Shown here in pieces: positions 1-9,406 of a DNA stretch of 64,000 nt. The notes under the pieces were generated by a model that saw nothing but the letters and a program-made list of their open reading frames with translations, did not search any database and was not told where the DNA came from. A program made the position numbers and the translations under genes. The stretch comes from CBDHFQ01 sp965262565 (GTDB lineage Bacteria > Bacteroidota > Bacteroidia > J057). The DNA lies in contig CBDHFQ010000012.1 of assembly GCA_965262565.1 (NCBI GenBank), positions 124,001-188,000 on the forward strand, read 5' to 3'. Within the stretch, counting starts at the first letter, position 1; each line of letters opens with the position of its first letter.

Positions 1-1085
1 GAACGCTTCTGTGTCCAGCTTTGATAGTATGATTGTTTCTCTTTTTGAATGTTCGAAGTGATAGCAGAGCGTTTTTCTTGATCAGCGGAGGATAAATGTT
101 GGAGAATATCCCAGATAGAGGATAGGATAGCTTTAGCATCTCCTTCTATAGCTACCTTCGCTGGATAATTTTGATGAAAAACGGTAGGATTGATATCTAT
201 ATGAATGAGATGTTCAGGAACCTTAATTCCATAGCTTCCAGTAGCTAATTCTGCAAAGCGTACTCCTACCGCCAACAGACAATCGCATCCCTCAAAACTT
301 TTCTGAGCTGCCGGAACGGCTGATTGCCCAAATCCCATTCCAGTGTGAAGGGGATGAGTAGCGGGAAATGCACTTAAGCCTTGTAAAGTAGTGGCGACAG
401 GGGCTGAAAGGTGATGTGCTATCTGGGCAGTAATGTCAGAAGCATCTACAGCTCCCCAACCAACGTATATTCCCGGTTTTTTTGCTTTGGTGAGTAGTTC
501 TACTGCTTCCTGAATAGCCGGCTGATGAATGGAGATAGTATCTTGGGGCGAATAATAAACGGGAAGTTCATCTACCTGACCCTGTAGAAGAAGTACTTCT
601 GCCGGAATTTCTACAAATACAGGACCAGGTTCTCCGGAATTGGCGAGGGAAAAGGCTTCATAAATCTTTGGAACGATCTCCTGATGACTTTCTATCAAGA
701 AGTATCCTTTGGTGATAGCTTTAACTAACACAGATTGGTCTAATTGATGTAGCTGATACTTTTTTCCATTATCTCTTCGGGTACCACCAGAAATGACTAG
801 CATAGGAATTCCATCGAGAAAGGCTTCTCCAATTCCACTCATCGCATGGGTAGTTCCTGCGGCGGGTACGATTACCAACGTACCTATGCTGTCTGACACA
901 CGAGAAACTGCGTCTGCCATGAAAGCACCGCCTCCTTCATGAGTAACTAATACTGGAGTAATTTGAGATGAATTATTTAATTCATCGTAAATTTCCGTAT
1001 TGTGCACTCCTGGAATTCCAAAGGTAAATTTAACTCCTATTTGTTCCAGTGCGTATCGAACTAAAAATCCGCCATGTTTCTTCAT
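1..1085 (-). CDS. Thiamine-diphosphate-dependent enzyme, acetolactate synthase-like (partial, C-terminus off the left edge)
   Basis: The reverse strand is open from an ATG at 1085 to the window edge, giving about 361 residues of a ThDP enzyme of the acetolactate synthase/benzoylformate decarboxylase superfamily. The N-terminal pyrimidine-binding domain is clear: FGIPGVHNTEIYDEL near residue 25 and VTHEGGGAFMADA near residue 50, where the Glu is the expected cofactor-activating residue. GEPGPVFVEIP follows, then the central domain with GWGAVDASDI and a flavin/nucleotide-fold-like section ending GVRFAELATGSYG. The C-terminal pyrophosphate-binding GDG...N motif lies outside the window. No regulatory subunit or other branched-chain amino acid gene is adjacent, so biosynthetic ALS is not assured; a catabolic decarboxylase or synthase is equally possible. 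Confidence 0.85.
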   Translation of the reverse strand, partial: MKKHGGFLVRYALEQIGVKFTFGIPGVHNTEIYDELNNSSQITPVLVTHEGGGAFMADAVSRVSDSIGTLVIVPAAGTTHAMSGIGEAFLDGIPMLVISGGTRRDNGKKYQLHQLDQSVLVKAITKGYFLIESHQEIVPKIYEAFSLANSGEPGPVFVEIPAEVLLLQGQVDELPVYYSPQDTISIHQPAIQEAVELLTKAKKPGIYVGWGAVDASDITAQIAHHLSAPVATTLQGLSAFPATHPLHTGMGFGQSAVPAAQKSFEGCDCLLAVGVRFAELATGSYGIKVPEHLIHIDINPTVFHQNYPAKVAIEGDAKAILSSIWDILQHLSSADQEKRSAITSNIQKEKQSYYQSWTQKR

Positions 1086-1245
1086 GATGTTAGCGTTATG
1101 GGTGATTAATCTTACGTGAAAGTATTAAGAAAATAAATTCCCCCATTCTGAAATACTTGCTAAAGAGATAAGTGTTTATTTACTTATTGTTCAATTTATA
1201 AGGGTATAATAGATTGAGAAAAGCTTTCAAAATGACTTTATTATT

Positions 1246-1530
1246 ATGTTAACTAATAAAGTTAAAGAATTAATTACAAATGCTGGTAATTGTAAGGGGA
1301 AAGTGAAGATAGTGTTGGAGAACGAAGTTATTTTTATCGATTGTACGGAGGGAAAAGCACAAGTTACCAATGATGACTTGGTAGCCGATTGCACCATTCA
1401 TATCTCTTCAGCGCATTTCGATGAGATGTTAGAAGGTGAATTATCTCCCGTTCAGGCATTTATTCAGGGTAAGATGAAGATTAAAGGGGATATAGGAATA
1501 GCGATGAAGTTGGCTTCTTTACTTTCCTGA
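1246..1530 (+). CDS. SCP2 sterol-binding-domain protein
   Basis: A 94-residue stand-alone protein matching the C-terminal half of the SCP2 (sterol carrier protein 2) fold. The pattern is alternating strands ending in a helix: VIFIDCTEGKAQV, then DCTIHISSAHFDEMLEG, ELSPVQAFIQGKMKIKGDIG and a final AMKLASLL helix. The phrase 'aFmqGKlKikGd...a.kL..l' is the most conserved part of SCP2 proteins. Family members bind lipids or acyl-CoA in a hydrophobic tunnel; no catalytic residue is expected. It is divergent from the ThDP enzyme to the left and convergent with the ABC exporter to the right. The ATG at 1246 is the only sensible start. The substrate is unknown. Confidence 0.8.
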   Translation: MLTNKVKELITNAGNCKGKVKIVLENEVIFIDCTEGKAQVTNDDLVADCTIHISSAHFDEMLEGELSPVQAFIQGKMKIKGDIGIAMKLASLLS

Positions 1531-1572
1531 AAGTACGTCTGAAGCCTTTCGTATGGGCACCAACACTACCTG

Positions 1573-3327
1573 TCAAATTCGAGCTTGATATGTATATAGG
1601 TCGAAATATCTTCCTTGTTGTGCTATTAAGGCCGAATGATTTCCTCGTTCTGTAATTCTACCGTTTTCAATGACTAATATTTGATCTGCTTGACGAATAG
1701 TACTTAGTCTATGAGCAATGACGATGGTAGTTCTCCCTTTCATTAATCCGGCCAAACTTTGTTGAATAAAAGATTCGCTTTCTGCATCCAGATTAGAGGT
1801 GGCTTCATCCAGGATTAATATTCTGGGATCAGCGAGGATGGCACGGGCTATAGCGATTCGCTGGCGTTGACCACCTGACAGCTTAACTCCTCTTTCGCCT
1901 ACCAAAGTATCCAGCCCTTTTTCAAATCGATCCGAGAATTCCGATACATAAGCTGCTGCTACGGCCTCTGAAAGTTGGCTTTCTGTGGCTTCAGGACGGG
2001 CAAATAGAATATTTTCTCTCATTGTTCCTTCGAATAAAAAATCATCCTGAAGAACTACCCCGAGATGTATTCTATAAGTAGCCAATTGAACCTTGCTCAA
2101 GTCTTGTCCATCAATAAATACCTGACCTTCTGTAGGGGTCAAATAAGTTGCCGCTAAACTAGCAATAGTCGTTTTTCCAGATCCTGAAGTTCCAACTAAT
2201 GCCGTTACTGTTCCTGGTTCAGCTTCAAAGGAAATGTCATGTAATACCTTTTTTCCAACTTCATATTCGTAGTTAACGTACTCAAACTTCAGGTGGCCTA
2301 CAACCTCAGCTAAGGCAACGGTTCTTTGTGGGTCATCTTGTTCTCGAGCCTGATTGAGCAATTCTTCCGTGCGCTCCAATCCTGCGAAAGCCTCTGTCAG
2401 TTGACTACCTATATTGCCCATTTGTACGATAGGAGCCAGCATGAGTGCGATATACAATAAAAATGATAATAAGTCGCCAGTAGTCAATACATCGTTCATA
2501 ATTTTGATTCCACCTAAGGTCATAATCGCTGCGGTGGTAAGTCCTATCAACAAGGTGGCAGAACTGGTGACAAGACTCGTAGCCGTCAGGGAGCTTCGTA
2601 TGTTCCGAAATAGATTTTCCACTCCTTCCGCAAAAATTCTGCTTTCTTCCTTCTCTGCATGAAATCCTTTGATAATTTTAATTCCTCCCATTGATTCAGT
2701 AAGCCTTCCGGTTACTTCCGCCTGAATTTCCCCTCTTTTCTTAAATATCGGTCGGATGATATTAAACGCTCTTAACGTTACCAGTCCAAAAAGGACCATT
2801 GGTATAAGTGTATAAAGTGTTAATTCTGCATCTATGTTAATTAAAATAATGAAAGCGGCAATGGCTGTAATGATTCCTCCAAACAACTGAACCAGTCCTG
2901 TTCCAACCAGATTTCGCACCCCTTCTACATCTGTCATTACTCGAGAAACTAAGGCTCCGGACTTTTGACGGGTAAAAAATGAGATAGGTAATTGTATAAT
3001 GTGTTGTTGAACCTGAGACCTTAGTTGGGCTATCAGGTGTTGGGCCTCGACACTCAAAAGTCTGGTAAGCAGAAAAGATGTAAGGGATTGAATAAAAATA
3101 GCTATTGCCACACCGATGATTAACCACTTGAGTAAATCAAAATCTCTTTGGGGAATCACTTGATCCAGAAGGATTTTACTGCCCCAGGGAAGTACAAGAC
3201 TTGCTCCTCGATTGATCCCTACTAACAGCAGCCCCAATAATAGCAACCATCTTCTGGGCCATACAATTTGACTAAAGATATAGCTGAATGAAGTAACCGA
3301 GCGATTTTTGTTCTGTGTTGAGGACAT
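1573..3327 (-). CDS. ABC exporter, fused permease/ATPase (MsbA-like half-transporter)
   Basis: A 584-residue half-transporter of usual length for the family. The N-terminal membrane domain (about residues 20-330) has six hydrophobic segments and the conserved coupling-helix region ALVSRVMTDVEGVRNLVGTG. The ATPase domain (about 345-584) carries Walker A GTSGSGKTT near residue 380, a Q-loop VLQDDFLFEGT, signature LSGGQRQRIAIARAIL near 480, Walker B ILILDEATSNLD near 510 and the switch His in IVIAHRLSTI. It would act as an inner-membrane homodimer exporting a lipid or another hydrophobic compound. The substrate cannot be read from sequence; lipid A flippase (MsbA) is only one option in Bacteroidota, which usually carry several paralogues. 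Confidence 0.93.
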   Translation of the reverse strand: MSSTQNKNRSVTSFSYIFSQIVWPRRWLLLLGLLLVGINRGASLVLPWGSKILLDQVIPQRDFDLLKWLIIGVAIAIFIQSLTSFLLTRLLSVEAQHLIAQLRSQVQQHIIQLPISFFTRQKSGALVSRVMTDVEGVRNLVGTGLVQLFGGIITAIAAFIILINIDAELTLYTLIPMVLFGLVTLRAFNIIRPIFKKRGEIQAEVTGRLTESMGGIKIIKGFHAEKEESRIFAEGVENLFRNIRSSLTATSLVTSSATLLIGLTTAAIMTLGGIKIMNDVLTTGDLLSFLLYIALMLAPIVQMGNIGSQLTEAFAGLERTEELLNQAREQDDPQRTVALAEVVGHLKFEYVNYEYEVGKKVLHDISFEAEPGTVTALVGTSGSGKTTIASLAATYLTPTEGQVFIDGQDLSKVQLATYRIHLGVVLQDDFLFEGTMRENILFARPEATESQLSEAVAAAYVSEFSDRFEKGLDTLVGERGVKLSGGQRQRIAIARAILADPRILILDEATSNLDAESESFIQQSLAGLMKGRTTIVIAHRLSTIRQADQILVIENGRITERGNHSALIAQQGRYFDLYTYQARI

Positions 3328-3399
3328 ATGATGGAGTGATTAGATGCTGCTAAATTAACATTTTGAGCTTGTTAAATGTGACAGCATAGATTTTTGGAT

Positions 3400-3422
3400 A
3401 AGCTGAAACTTTTCTTCAGCTT
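3400..3422. promoter_or_regulatory. 8-bp inverted repeat between divergent genes, upstream of coaX
   Basis: AAGCTGAA and TTCAGCTT form a perfect 8-bp inverted repeat with a 7-base spacer, ending about 30 bp before the coaX ATG in the 124-bp gap shared with the divergent ABC exporter. It is followed on the + strand by TTTATTTG. It may be an operator, a hairpin in the coaX leader, or a weak terminator; nothing in the sequence decides between these. Confidence 0.35.
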
Positions 3423-3451
3423 TATTTGCATAAAGGAATAACAATTTATCT

Positions 3452-4219
3452 ATGTTGCTAGCAGTAGATATAGGGAATACAGACATCGTTTTGGGCATAT
3501 CGAATAAGGAGGATTGGCTCTACAATTGGAGAATTCCTGGGGAGAAATATACGGAAGTAAAACAGAGGTTACATGATGCTGCCAATACCTTAGGAATCAG
3601 GCTTATGGAAATAGAACAAACGGTCATTAGTAGTGTGGTTCCTGGATTAACCCCTGTGGTAAGAGCGACTCTTGCTTCTACTGTTCCCGCTGACATTGTT
3701 ATGATAGGTCCTGCCGTTTATCCAAGTTTAAGGATAAACATCAAGAATCCAGAAGAAATAGGAACGGATTTAGTGGCCAATGCTGTTGCTGCATATGAAT
3801 TATTTAATCAGGGATGTGTAGTGGTGGATTTTGGTACAGCCTTAACATTTACGACGGTGGATGAAGATGGGACTATGTTAGGCGTTGCCATAGCTCCTGG
3901 CTTAAAGACAGCAGTAAAGGCACTTTTTCAACATACGGCCCAATTGCCGGAGGTCCCTTTGGTAATGCCGGCTACTGCTATTGGTAAAGGGACTACTGAA
4001 GCGGTACAGGCGGGGGTACTATTAGGTTATGTAGGATTAGTTGAATCTATCCTCGATAGAATTCAGGAAGAGCTTTCATTCCCTTGCAAAGTTGTTGCTA
4101 CAGGAGGATTGTCCTCTGTCCTTACTCCATTAAACAGTCGTTTCGATTTGATCGATAAAAATTTGACATTAAATGGGTTGAGGGTAATTTCATCTCAATA
4201 CAATCAATCTCGTCTATGA
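3452..4219 (+). CDS. coaX: Type III pantothenate kinase
   Basis: This enzyme phosphorylates pantothenate in the first committed step of coenzyme A synthesis, in the cytoplasm. The 255-residue length is typical of CoaX. The ASKHA-fold motifs are present: VDIGNTDIVLGI at residues 5-16 (phosphate-binding loop), GTDLVANAVAAYE near 110, VVVDFGTALTFTTVD near 125 with the catalytic-region Asp, and ATGGLSSVL near 220. Type III kinases need a monovalent cation and are not feedback-inhibited by CoA. Its TGA overlaps the ATG of the following gene by 4 nt (ATGA), so the two are very likely co-transcribed and translationally coupled. Confidence 0.95.
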   Translation: MLLAVDIGNTDIVLGISNKEDWLYNWRIPGEKYTEVKQRLHDAANTLGIRLMEIEQTVISSVVPGLTPVVRATLASTVPADIVMIGPAVYPSLRINIKNPEEIGTDLVANAVAAYELFNQGCVVVDFGTALTFTTVDEDGTMLGVAIAPGLKTAVKALFQHTAQLPEVPLVMPATAIGKGTTEAVQAGVLLGYVGLVESILDRIQEELSFPCKVVATGGLSSVLTPLNSRFDLIDKNLTLNGLRVISSQYNQSRL

Positions 4220-5532
4220 AAAGATTACTTACTCATCTGAGTGTTCAGGCAATCTTATACTGCATATTATATCATGTGTACAACTTCTTTTATCTATCGC
4301 TTCACTTAATATCTTATTGGTGGGGAGGCTTGTTTTTTGCTGTCTTTAATTGGTTCATATGGAGGAATATCATTAAAACTATAGCTGCGTTGGAGGAGAA
4401 AAATGGATGGAGCGAATGGAAAGCTATGTTGATGATGGCTATAGTGGGAAGCTCCGTCGCTTTTGTAACCCTGATTTTGCACAATGGATTTTTTCATATG
4501 CTAAATAAGTTTCCATGGTACTATCCAGAGGCCATGGCCGAAGCCAAGTTAGCTTTTGGAATAGGATTTCCTTCTGTTATTATAGGAGAGTTAATTTGGC
4601 GAAAGGATCATCGGATGGGTATGATTATCAAAAGTACTTTAAGCCTTATTTTAGTAATTTCTTACATGCTTAATAACACGAGAATCTGGAAGGTAGAGAA
4701 AAGTGAATTATTCAAAGGTCAGGAGACTGCGGGCCAAATTAAAGAAAGGAAAATCAATGAAGCCTCGGGATTGGCTGCCAGTAGAATTAACAAGGGTATT
4801 TTATATACCCACAACGATGCCGGGGATAAAAGCCATCTGTTTATGATAGATGATAAGGCAAATTTTATAGGAACGCTGAGATTGGGAGGAGCGAAGTTAA
4901 GAGATTTAGAAGACCTGGCTATTGGGCCCGGGCCAGAGGAGGGAGTCAACTATTTATATGTAGGAGATATAGGGAATAATCAAAAATATCTTAATGGTAT
5001 GACTGTGTATCGGCTGCCTGAACCCGATTTATCTCAATTTTCTCTGTCAGAAGAGAAAGGAATATATGAAATTGATATATCAGCATACGATGTCATTAGG
5101 TTTACTTATCCTGATGGAAGGAGAGATGCAGAAACCTTGTTGATAGATCCGCTCACAAGAGATTTATGGGTGGTAAGCAAGCGTGAGGTCCATGTTCATA
5201 CGTATAAAGCTTCGTATCCACAAACTACAGGAAAGGAGTTTGAACTGGAAAAGATGGGAAATCTAGATGTGTTTAATATTGTGGCTGGGGATATTTCTCC
5301 TGACGGAAAGGAGATCCTGCTAAAATCCTATGAACAAATATTTTATTGGAAAAGAGATTCAGCGCAATCCCTTCAGGAGTCTTTTTTATCGACACCTGTT
5401 TCACTGAGTTATATTCCTGAGCCGCAGGGAGAAGCCATTAGCTGGTCCTCCGATGGGGATATGTTTTATACCTTAAGTGAGAAAATGGGCCGCCAGATGC
5501 CAAGATTATATTACTATACACGTAATTGGTAG
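4216..5532 (+). CDS. Membrane protein with C-terminal beta-propeller-like domain, function unknown
   Basis: A 438-residue protein whose start overlaps the coaX stop by four bases. The first 155 residues hold about five hydrophobic segments (for example AILYCILYHVYNFFYLSL, AMLMMAIVGSSVAFVTLIL and STLSLILVISYML). From about residue 170 a soluble region begins with a pattern seen in bacterial six-bladed propellers: INEASGLAASR, ILYTHNDAGDKSHLFMIDD, LRDLEDLAIGPG, YLYVGDIGNNQ and TYPDGRRDAETLLID. The propeller part is probably periplasmic. No catalytic motif is obvious. The coupling to coaX looks like shared transcription rather than shared pathway. I do not recognise the membrane part. Confidence 0.75.
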   Translation: MKRLLTHLSVQAILYCILYHVYNFFYLSLHLISYWWGGLFFAVFNWFIWRNIIKTIAALEEKNGWSEWKAMLMMAIVGSSVAFVTLILHNGFFHMLNKFPWYYPEAMAEAKLAFGIGFPSVIIGELIWRKDHRMGMIIKSTLSLILVISYMLNNTRIWKVEKSELFKGQETAGQIKERKINEASGLAASRINKGILYTHNDAGDKSHLFMIDDKANFIGTLRLGGAKLRDLEDLAIGPGPEEGVNYLYVGDIGNNQKYLNGMTVYRLPEPDLSQFSLSEEKGIYEIDISAYDVIRFTYPDGRRDAETLLIDPLTRDLWVVSKREVHVHTYKASYPQTTGKEFELEKMGNLDVFNIVAGDISPDGKEILLKSYEQIFYWKRDSAQSLQESFLSTPVSLSYIPEPQGEAISWSSDGDMFYTLSEKMGRQMPRLYYYTRNW

Positions 5533-5695
5533 AAACAATAATCATGTTGAAAAGTAGAATGCTCAAAAGGTGGTAGGTAGGTGAGGAGAAATTTGAGGGG
5601 AAAATATGTGTGGGCTTCTTCAGGATAAATGTAGGTGGGAAAGGGTCAAGGCCGCTACAGATAATTATATCGGGTCAAGAAAACTGAAGGGAGTA

Positions 5696-7144
5696 TTAAG
5701 GATTGTTTCTTGGCTGATCTTTAATTTTCGACTTGAAGTATTTAAACCTTTTATGATATTCTCTAAGCTCTCTTTCGTTGTATTCGCCAGAATACATTGG
5801 AGGTAAATCAATTCGAAGGTCAGTGCCCGGAGGAACTTGTTCTATAAACTCAGTTGGCCCGTTTTTTTGTTTTACTAAACAAAATCCATCATACAATTCA
5901 CCTGTTACAGTAAAGGCTTTATATGAGAGTGAGTCTTTGTCAACGTGAATCGTTTGAAATAATTGAGTATTAGAAGCCATGCGTTCCATCCAATTATCCA
6001 GCGTAAGGTCATACATTTTGGGACCGCTGACAGAAACGACATAAACCGGACTATTAGTGGCGACATTCTTTTTCCCAGTAGGTATATTTCTGCCTCTTCC
6101 ATACGTGTGATCGTGCCCCTGTAACACGAGGTCTACATTGTATTTTTCGAATATTGGAACCAGCGCTTTTCTTATTTCGGGATTATCTCTACCCGATTTA
6201 GAAGAATAAATAGGATGATGCAAGGTCAATATAGTCCAAGTGGACTTGTTTTTTTCCAGTACATCTTCCAGCCAATGCATCTGCTGACGAAGGCAATCTT
6301 TATCCAGCAGCATCGCTTGAGAATTGAGAGATATTATTTTAGTTCCTTGATAATCTATGAAATAGACAGTCTCTTTTAATCCATTGGGACCGTTTAGCGG
6401 AAAGGAAAAAGTCGGGCGCCATAAATGGGTAAGTTGTTTTTTACCTGCTGAATTTCTGAAATATTCGTGATTTCCAGGAGTAGCCAGGCTGGGAATCATC
6501 CCAAACATCCAACCTCCCGCATAAAACCATTCTCCCCATTCCTGATCCCATGTAGCCCGATTAACCAGATCTCCAGCGTGTAACATGAAATCCGCTTTGG
6601 GAAGTTCTATAAATGCACTTCTCACCACTCTCGACCAATGAGATTTCAAAGCGTTTTGTGCATCTCCAAAATAAATAAATGAAAATGGTTTAACCTTTTT
6701 ACTGGCAGTGGTAAATTGCAGCCATTCACTCCAGTTTTTCTTATCTCCTACTCTATAAACATATTGTTTCTCGGGAAGAAGATTGCCGAATTCGACGGTA
6801 TGATATAGGGCTTTGCCCCTATCTGTGACAACTTCTGTGGTGATGGCAGGGTAGGGGATAGCCTTTGATGGAAAGTCAGGTGAGGGATCGGAAAGTGTTA
6901 TTTCAGCGATTGGATTTGTTACGGTAGTATCTGTTCTCCAACTTACACACTGAGAAATAGAGGGATCATGCGACCAGGTAAGAATAATTCTATCAGGGAT
7001 GGGGGTTGGAATGTAAGCATCGTAGTACTGTCCCAATACACAGCTTGTGGACATCCCTAAACATAAGAATATAAATAAATGTTGGATAGATATCAGGGTA
7101 AATATGTTTGGCTGTTGTTTACCAGGCCAAATTAATTTGAACAT
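5696..7144 (-). CDS. Secreted purple acid phosphatase-like metallophosphoesterase
   Basis: A 482-residue secreted phosphoesterase. An N-terminal hydrophobic stretch (about 13-35, ending near VLG/QYY) acts as signal peptide. Residues about 45-145 look like the fibronectin-III-type N-terminal domain of purple acid phosphatases (TWSHDPSISQCVSWRTD, then VYRVGDKKNWSEWLQFTT). The calcineurin-type metal centre follows in order: YFGDAQN, HAGDLVNRATW, PGNHEY, TLHHPIYS and LQGHDHTYGRGR, supplying all expected Asp, Asn and His ligands. It should hydrolyse phosphomonoesters or diesters in the periplasm or outside the cell. The neighbours on both sides are divergent or convergent, so it is probably a single-gene unit. 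Other secreted phosphoesterases occur at 16.5 kb and 29-37 kb. Confidence 0.9.
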   Translation of the reverse strand: MFKLIWPGKQQPNIFTLISIQHLFIFLCLGMSTSCVLGQYYDAYIPTPIPDRIILTWSHDPSISQCVSWRTDTTVTNPIAEITLSDPSPDFPSKAIPYPAITTEVVTDRGKALYHTVEFGNLLPEKQYVYRVGDKKNWSEWLQFTTASKKVKPFSFIYFGDAQNALKSHWSRVVRSAFIELPKADFMLHAGDLVNRATWDQEWGEWFYAGGWMFGMIPSLATPGNHEYFRNSAGKKQLTHLWRPTFSFPLNGPNGLKETVYFIDYQGTKIISLNSQAMLLDKDCLRQQMHWLEDVLEKNKSTWTILTLHHPIYSSKSGRDNPEIRKALVPIFEKYNVDLVLQGHDHTYGRGRNIPTGKKNVATNSPVYVVSVSGPKMYDLTLDNWMERMASNTQLFQTIHVDKDSLSYKAFTVTGELYDGFCLVKQKNGPTEFIEQVPPGTDLRIDLPPMYSGEYNERELREYHKRFKYFKSKIKDQPRNNP

Positions 7145-7408
7145 ACAACCAAATAGCTTTCAAACACAATTAAGGTAACTAATGATATTTTTGTAATATA
7201 AGGAATAAATATTTAAATCCAGATATATATTAGTGTTTTGTTTTGAAAATGAACTGTAAATTAAACTACTGGACCATTTAATCGCCATACGAATATTTTT
7301 AAAAACCTGGATAAATACTTCATGAGCTTTTTGAGGGTATCTTGCTTTAGCATACAATCATATATTAATACTATGAGATGTAAAAAAATTTCTAACGTCG
7401 TTAAATTC

Positions 7409-9247
7409 ATGTTTAAAAGGACCCTTACTGTTTCCCAGATATTTTTGATAAGCTCATTGATGGTGATTTTCAGGGAAACAGACGCTCAGACAACATATAT
7501 TCCCACTAATGATGAGATTGTCATAGAAGCAGAGATGGCTACTGCATATGCAGGAAATTGGGAATTAGTGGAAGGAAGAAATGCCAGGACATATGAATTA
7601 AAAGGATGGGGAATGTTAACAGATTCTCTTATTTCGGTCAAATATGCAGGAGAAATTGTTCCAGAAGCTATGAAAGGTGAGGTTATGGTGGGAAGAGATT
7701 CTTTCCAATTAATTGTAGGGAAACCTGGCCCACAAGCAGTCGTTTTTACTACCTTAAGTAAGGACACTTCGATGGCTACCATGTTCGGTTATGATAAAGG
7801 CAGTGAATTGCTTCAGGGGAAAGCGCCGGAAAGAAGATTAGCTATGTTTCAGGGACAATCTTCATTAACTTCTCATGGATGGAGATTATTTGCGAATGCT
7901 GTTATATGGGCTTCAGGGAAGAATAAAAAAGGTCTTCAAGTAGTATATGTCAGGCACCCATCCGAAATAGATAGGTATGATGATATTACTGTAGCTAAAC
8001 TTGAGATTCTTGGATATGAGGTTGACATGATAGAAGATGATTCCATTAACGCTAATTTGGCGGAAAGTGCTGATTTGGTTATTTTATCAGCTTCCACTCG
8101 TCCTGAAGTGATCATGAAGGAGGTGTTAAATGCAAAGGTCCCTATGATCATAAGTAATCCCGAATTTTATGAACACATGTATTTGACCAGCGCTAGTGAA
8201 TTCTGGGAAGGAAACGATCAACAGATAGGGTATGCGATGATGAACAGGTGTTCTGAAGGGAATGCTTTTTTAAGGTATGCTTTTTATGTAGAAACTCCCG
8301 GGAAGTATATTTTGCATGTATTGGGAAAAAGTAGTGGTTATAAGGTAATTCAAAAGATGTCCTTATTAATTGATCCTGTGCTTCCTCTAAGCAACGAAGA
8401 TGCTACACATGTCGAGTTGAGTGAATCGCTAAATTGGTATACATCTGATTCTTCTATTGACTTGGATCGTGCTGGATGGCATGACTTGTTTCTTATGCCT
8501 GGAGATCAGAAAATCGAATCCCACAGATATCCGAATTGGAGGGTAGATAAATTAATGATTACCAAAGAGGGTGCTGAGGTTAGCGAAGAGGAGGCTGATA
8601 TAACGGTTAATGAAGGGGTTGTTTCTATTCCTACTTCCATGATTTGGGCTCATAATAATCCTGTCAATGAATCCGATATGTGGAAGGTGAAAGAAAACGG
8701 TACTTTGATTGAAGGAGAGGCTTTTCTCGATCAAAATGATTGGATGATTCAGAAAAAGGGCAATTCATATACCGGAAGTGGTTATATTGTATACAGAGGA
8801 GTGAATAGAGAAAGAAGTGTAGAAGGGAACAATGACTCTACTACCTTTGCTGTTCGCTTAGGCCCTTTAAATTCCAGATTGTGGATTCCAGTTTGGGTAG
8901 AATCTGAAGGAAATTATGGGATAAATCTTCGAGCTAAACATAATAGCACATCTGAAGGTGCCTTTTTTGTTGGAGTTGCAGGAAAGAATAAGGATGGTTC
9001 TATTCAAGGATGGATTCCGAAGGAAGTGAGAACTTTATCAACATATGAGGCTTCTTCTTTTACTTGGTCTCCTGAAGAATTTGAGGGCTTTGCTTTAGAA
9101 AAAGGATTGAATTACATATTTATTTCTGCCTGTTCGAATGGATTAGCTATTGACAGAATAGCTATTTACCCTGATAAAGAAGAATTAAGCGAAAGTATCC
9201 TTGACCCTGACACACCTACTGATTCTCCTGTGGCCCTAAAACAATAA
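7409..9247 (+). CDS. Secreted multidomain protein with carbohydrate-binding-like modules
   Basis: I chose the ATG at 7409 (612 residues) because it begins a good signal peptide (MFKRTLTVSQIFLISSL, cleavage near TDA/QTT); the frame is open further up to an ATG at 7322. Two regions begin with the IEAE/IEGEAF pattern typical of family 6/35-like carbohydrate-binding beta-sandwiches: about residues 20-70 and about 440-590 (WKVKENGTLIEGEAFLD, later GINLRAKHNS and FALEKGLNYIFISA). Between them lie a segment with TSHGWRLFANAVIWASG and a Rossmann/flavodoxin-like part (LQVVYVRHPSEI, LEILGYEVDMIED, ADLVILSAST), resembling ThuA-type domains of polysaccharide-degrading bacteria. No catalytic residues were identified. 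Likely a surface or periplasmic glycan-binding protein. Confidence 0.7.
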   Translation: MFKRTLTVSQIFLISSLMVIFRETDAQTTYIPTNDEIVIEAEMATAYAGNWELVEGRNARTYELKGWGMLTDSLISVKYAGEIVPEAMKGEVMVGRDSFQLIVGKPGPQAVVFTTLSKDTSMATMFGYDKGSELLQGKAPERRLAMFQGQSSLTSHGWRLFANAVIWASGKNKKGLQVVYVRHPSEIDRYDDITVAKLEILGYEVDMIEDDSINANLAESADLVILSASTRPEVIMKEVLNAKVPMIISNPEFYEHMYLTSASEFWEGNDQQIGYAMMNRCSEGNAFLRYAFYVETPGKYILHVLGKSSGYKVIQKMSLLIDPVLPLSNEDATHVELSESLNWYTSDSSIDLDRAGWHDLFLMPGDQKIESHRYPNWRVDKLMITKEGAEVSEEEADITVNEGVVSIPTSMIWAHNNPVNESDMWKVKENGTLIEGEAFLDQNDWMIQKKGNSYTGSGYIVYRGVNRERSVEGNNDSTTFAVRLGPLNSRLWIPVWVESEGNYGINLRAKHNSTSEGAFFVGVAGKNKDGSIQGWIPKEVRTLSTYEASSFTWSPEEFEGFALEKGLNYIFISACSNGLAIDRIAIYPDKEELSESILDPDTPTDSPVALKQ

Positions 9248-9406
9248 TTTCTATTTTCGTTTTAATTAGGTCTCTCAATTCTCCTTCTCAAAATAAGTTT
9301 CGAAGGATCATCTATGTAATATTACGATACATATAATTTTTATATTAAGTATTATATAAGATATTTTTGAAGGGTAATACGAAGTATATATCAAATTATT
9401 GTATTT

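Noticed and set aside
5606..5806. 66-codon frame between the propeller gene and the phosphatase
   Set aside because: It overlaps the 3' end of the secreted phosphatase gene on the other strand, has no family pattern or signal, and reads as a chance frame.
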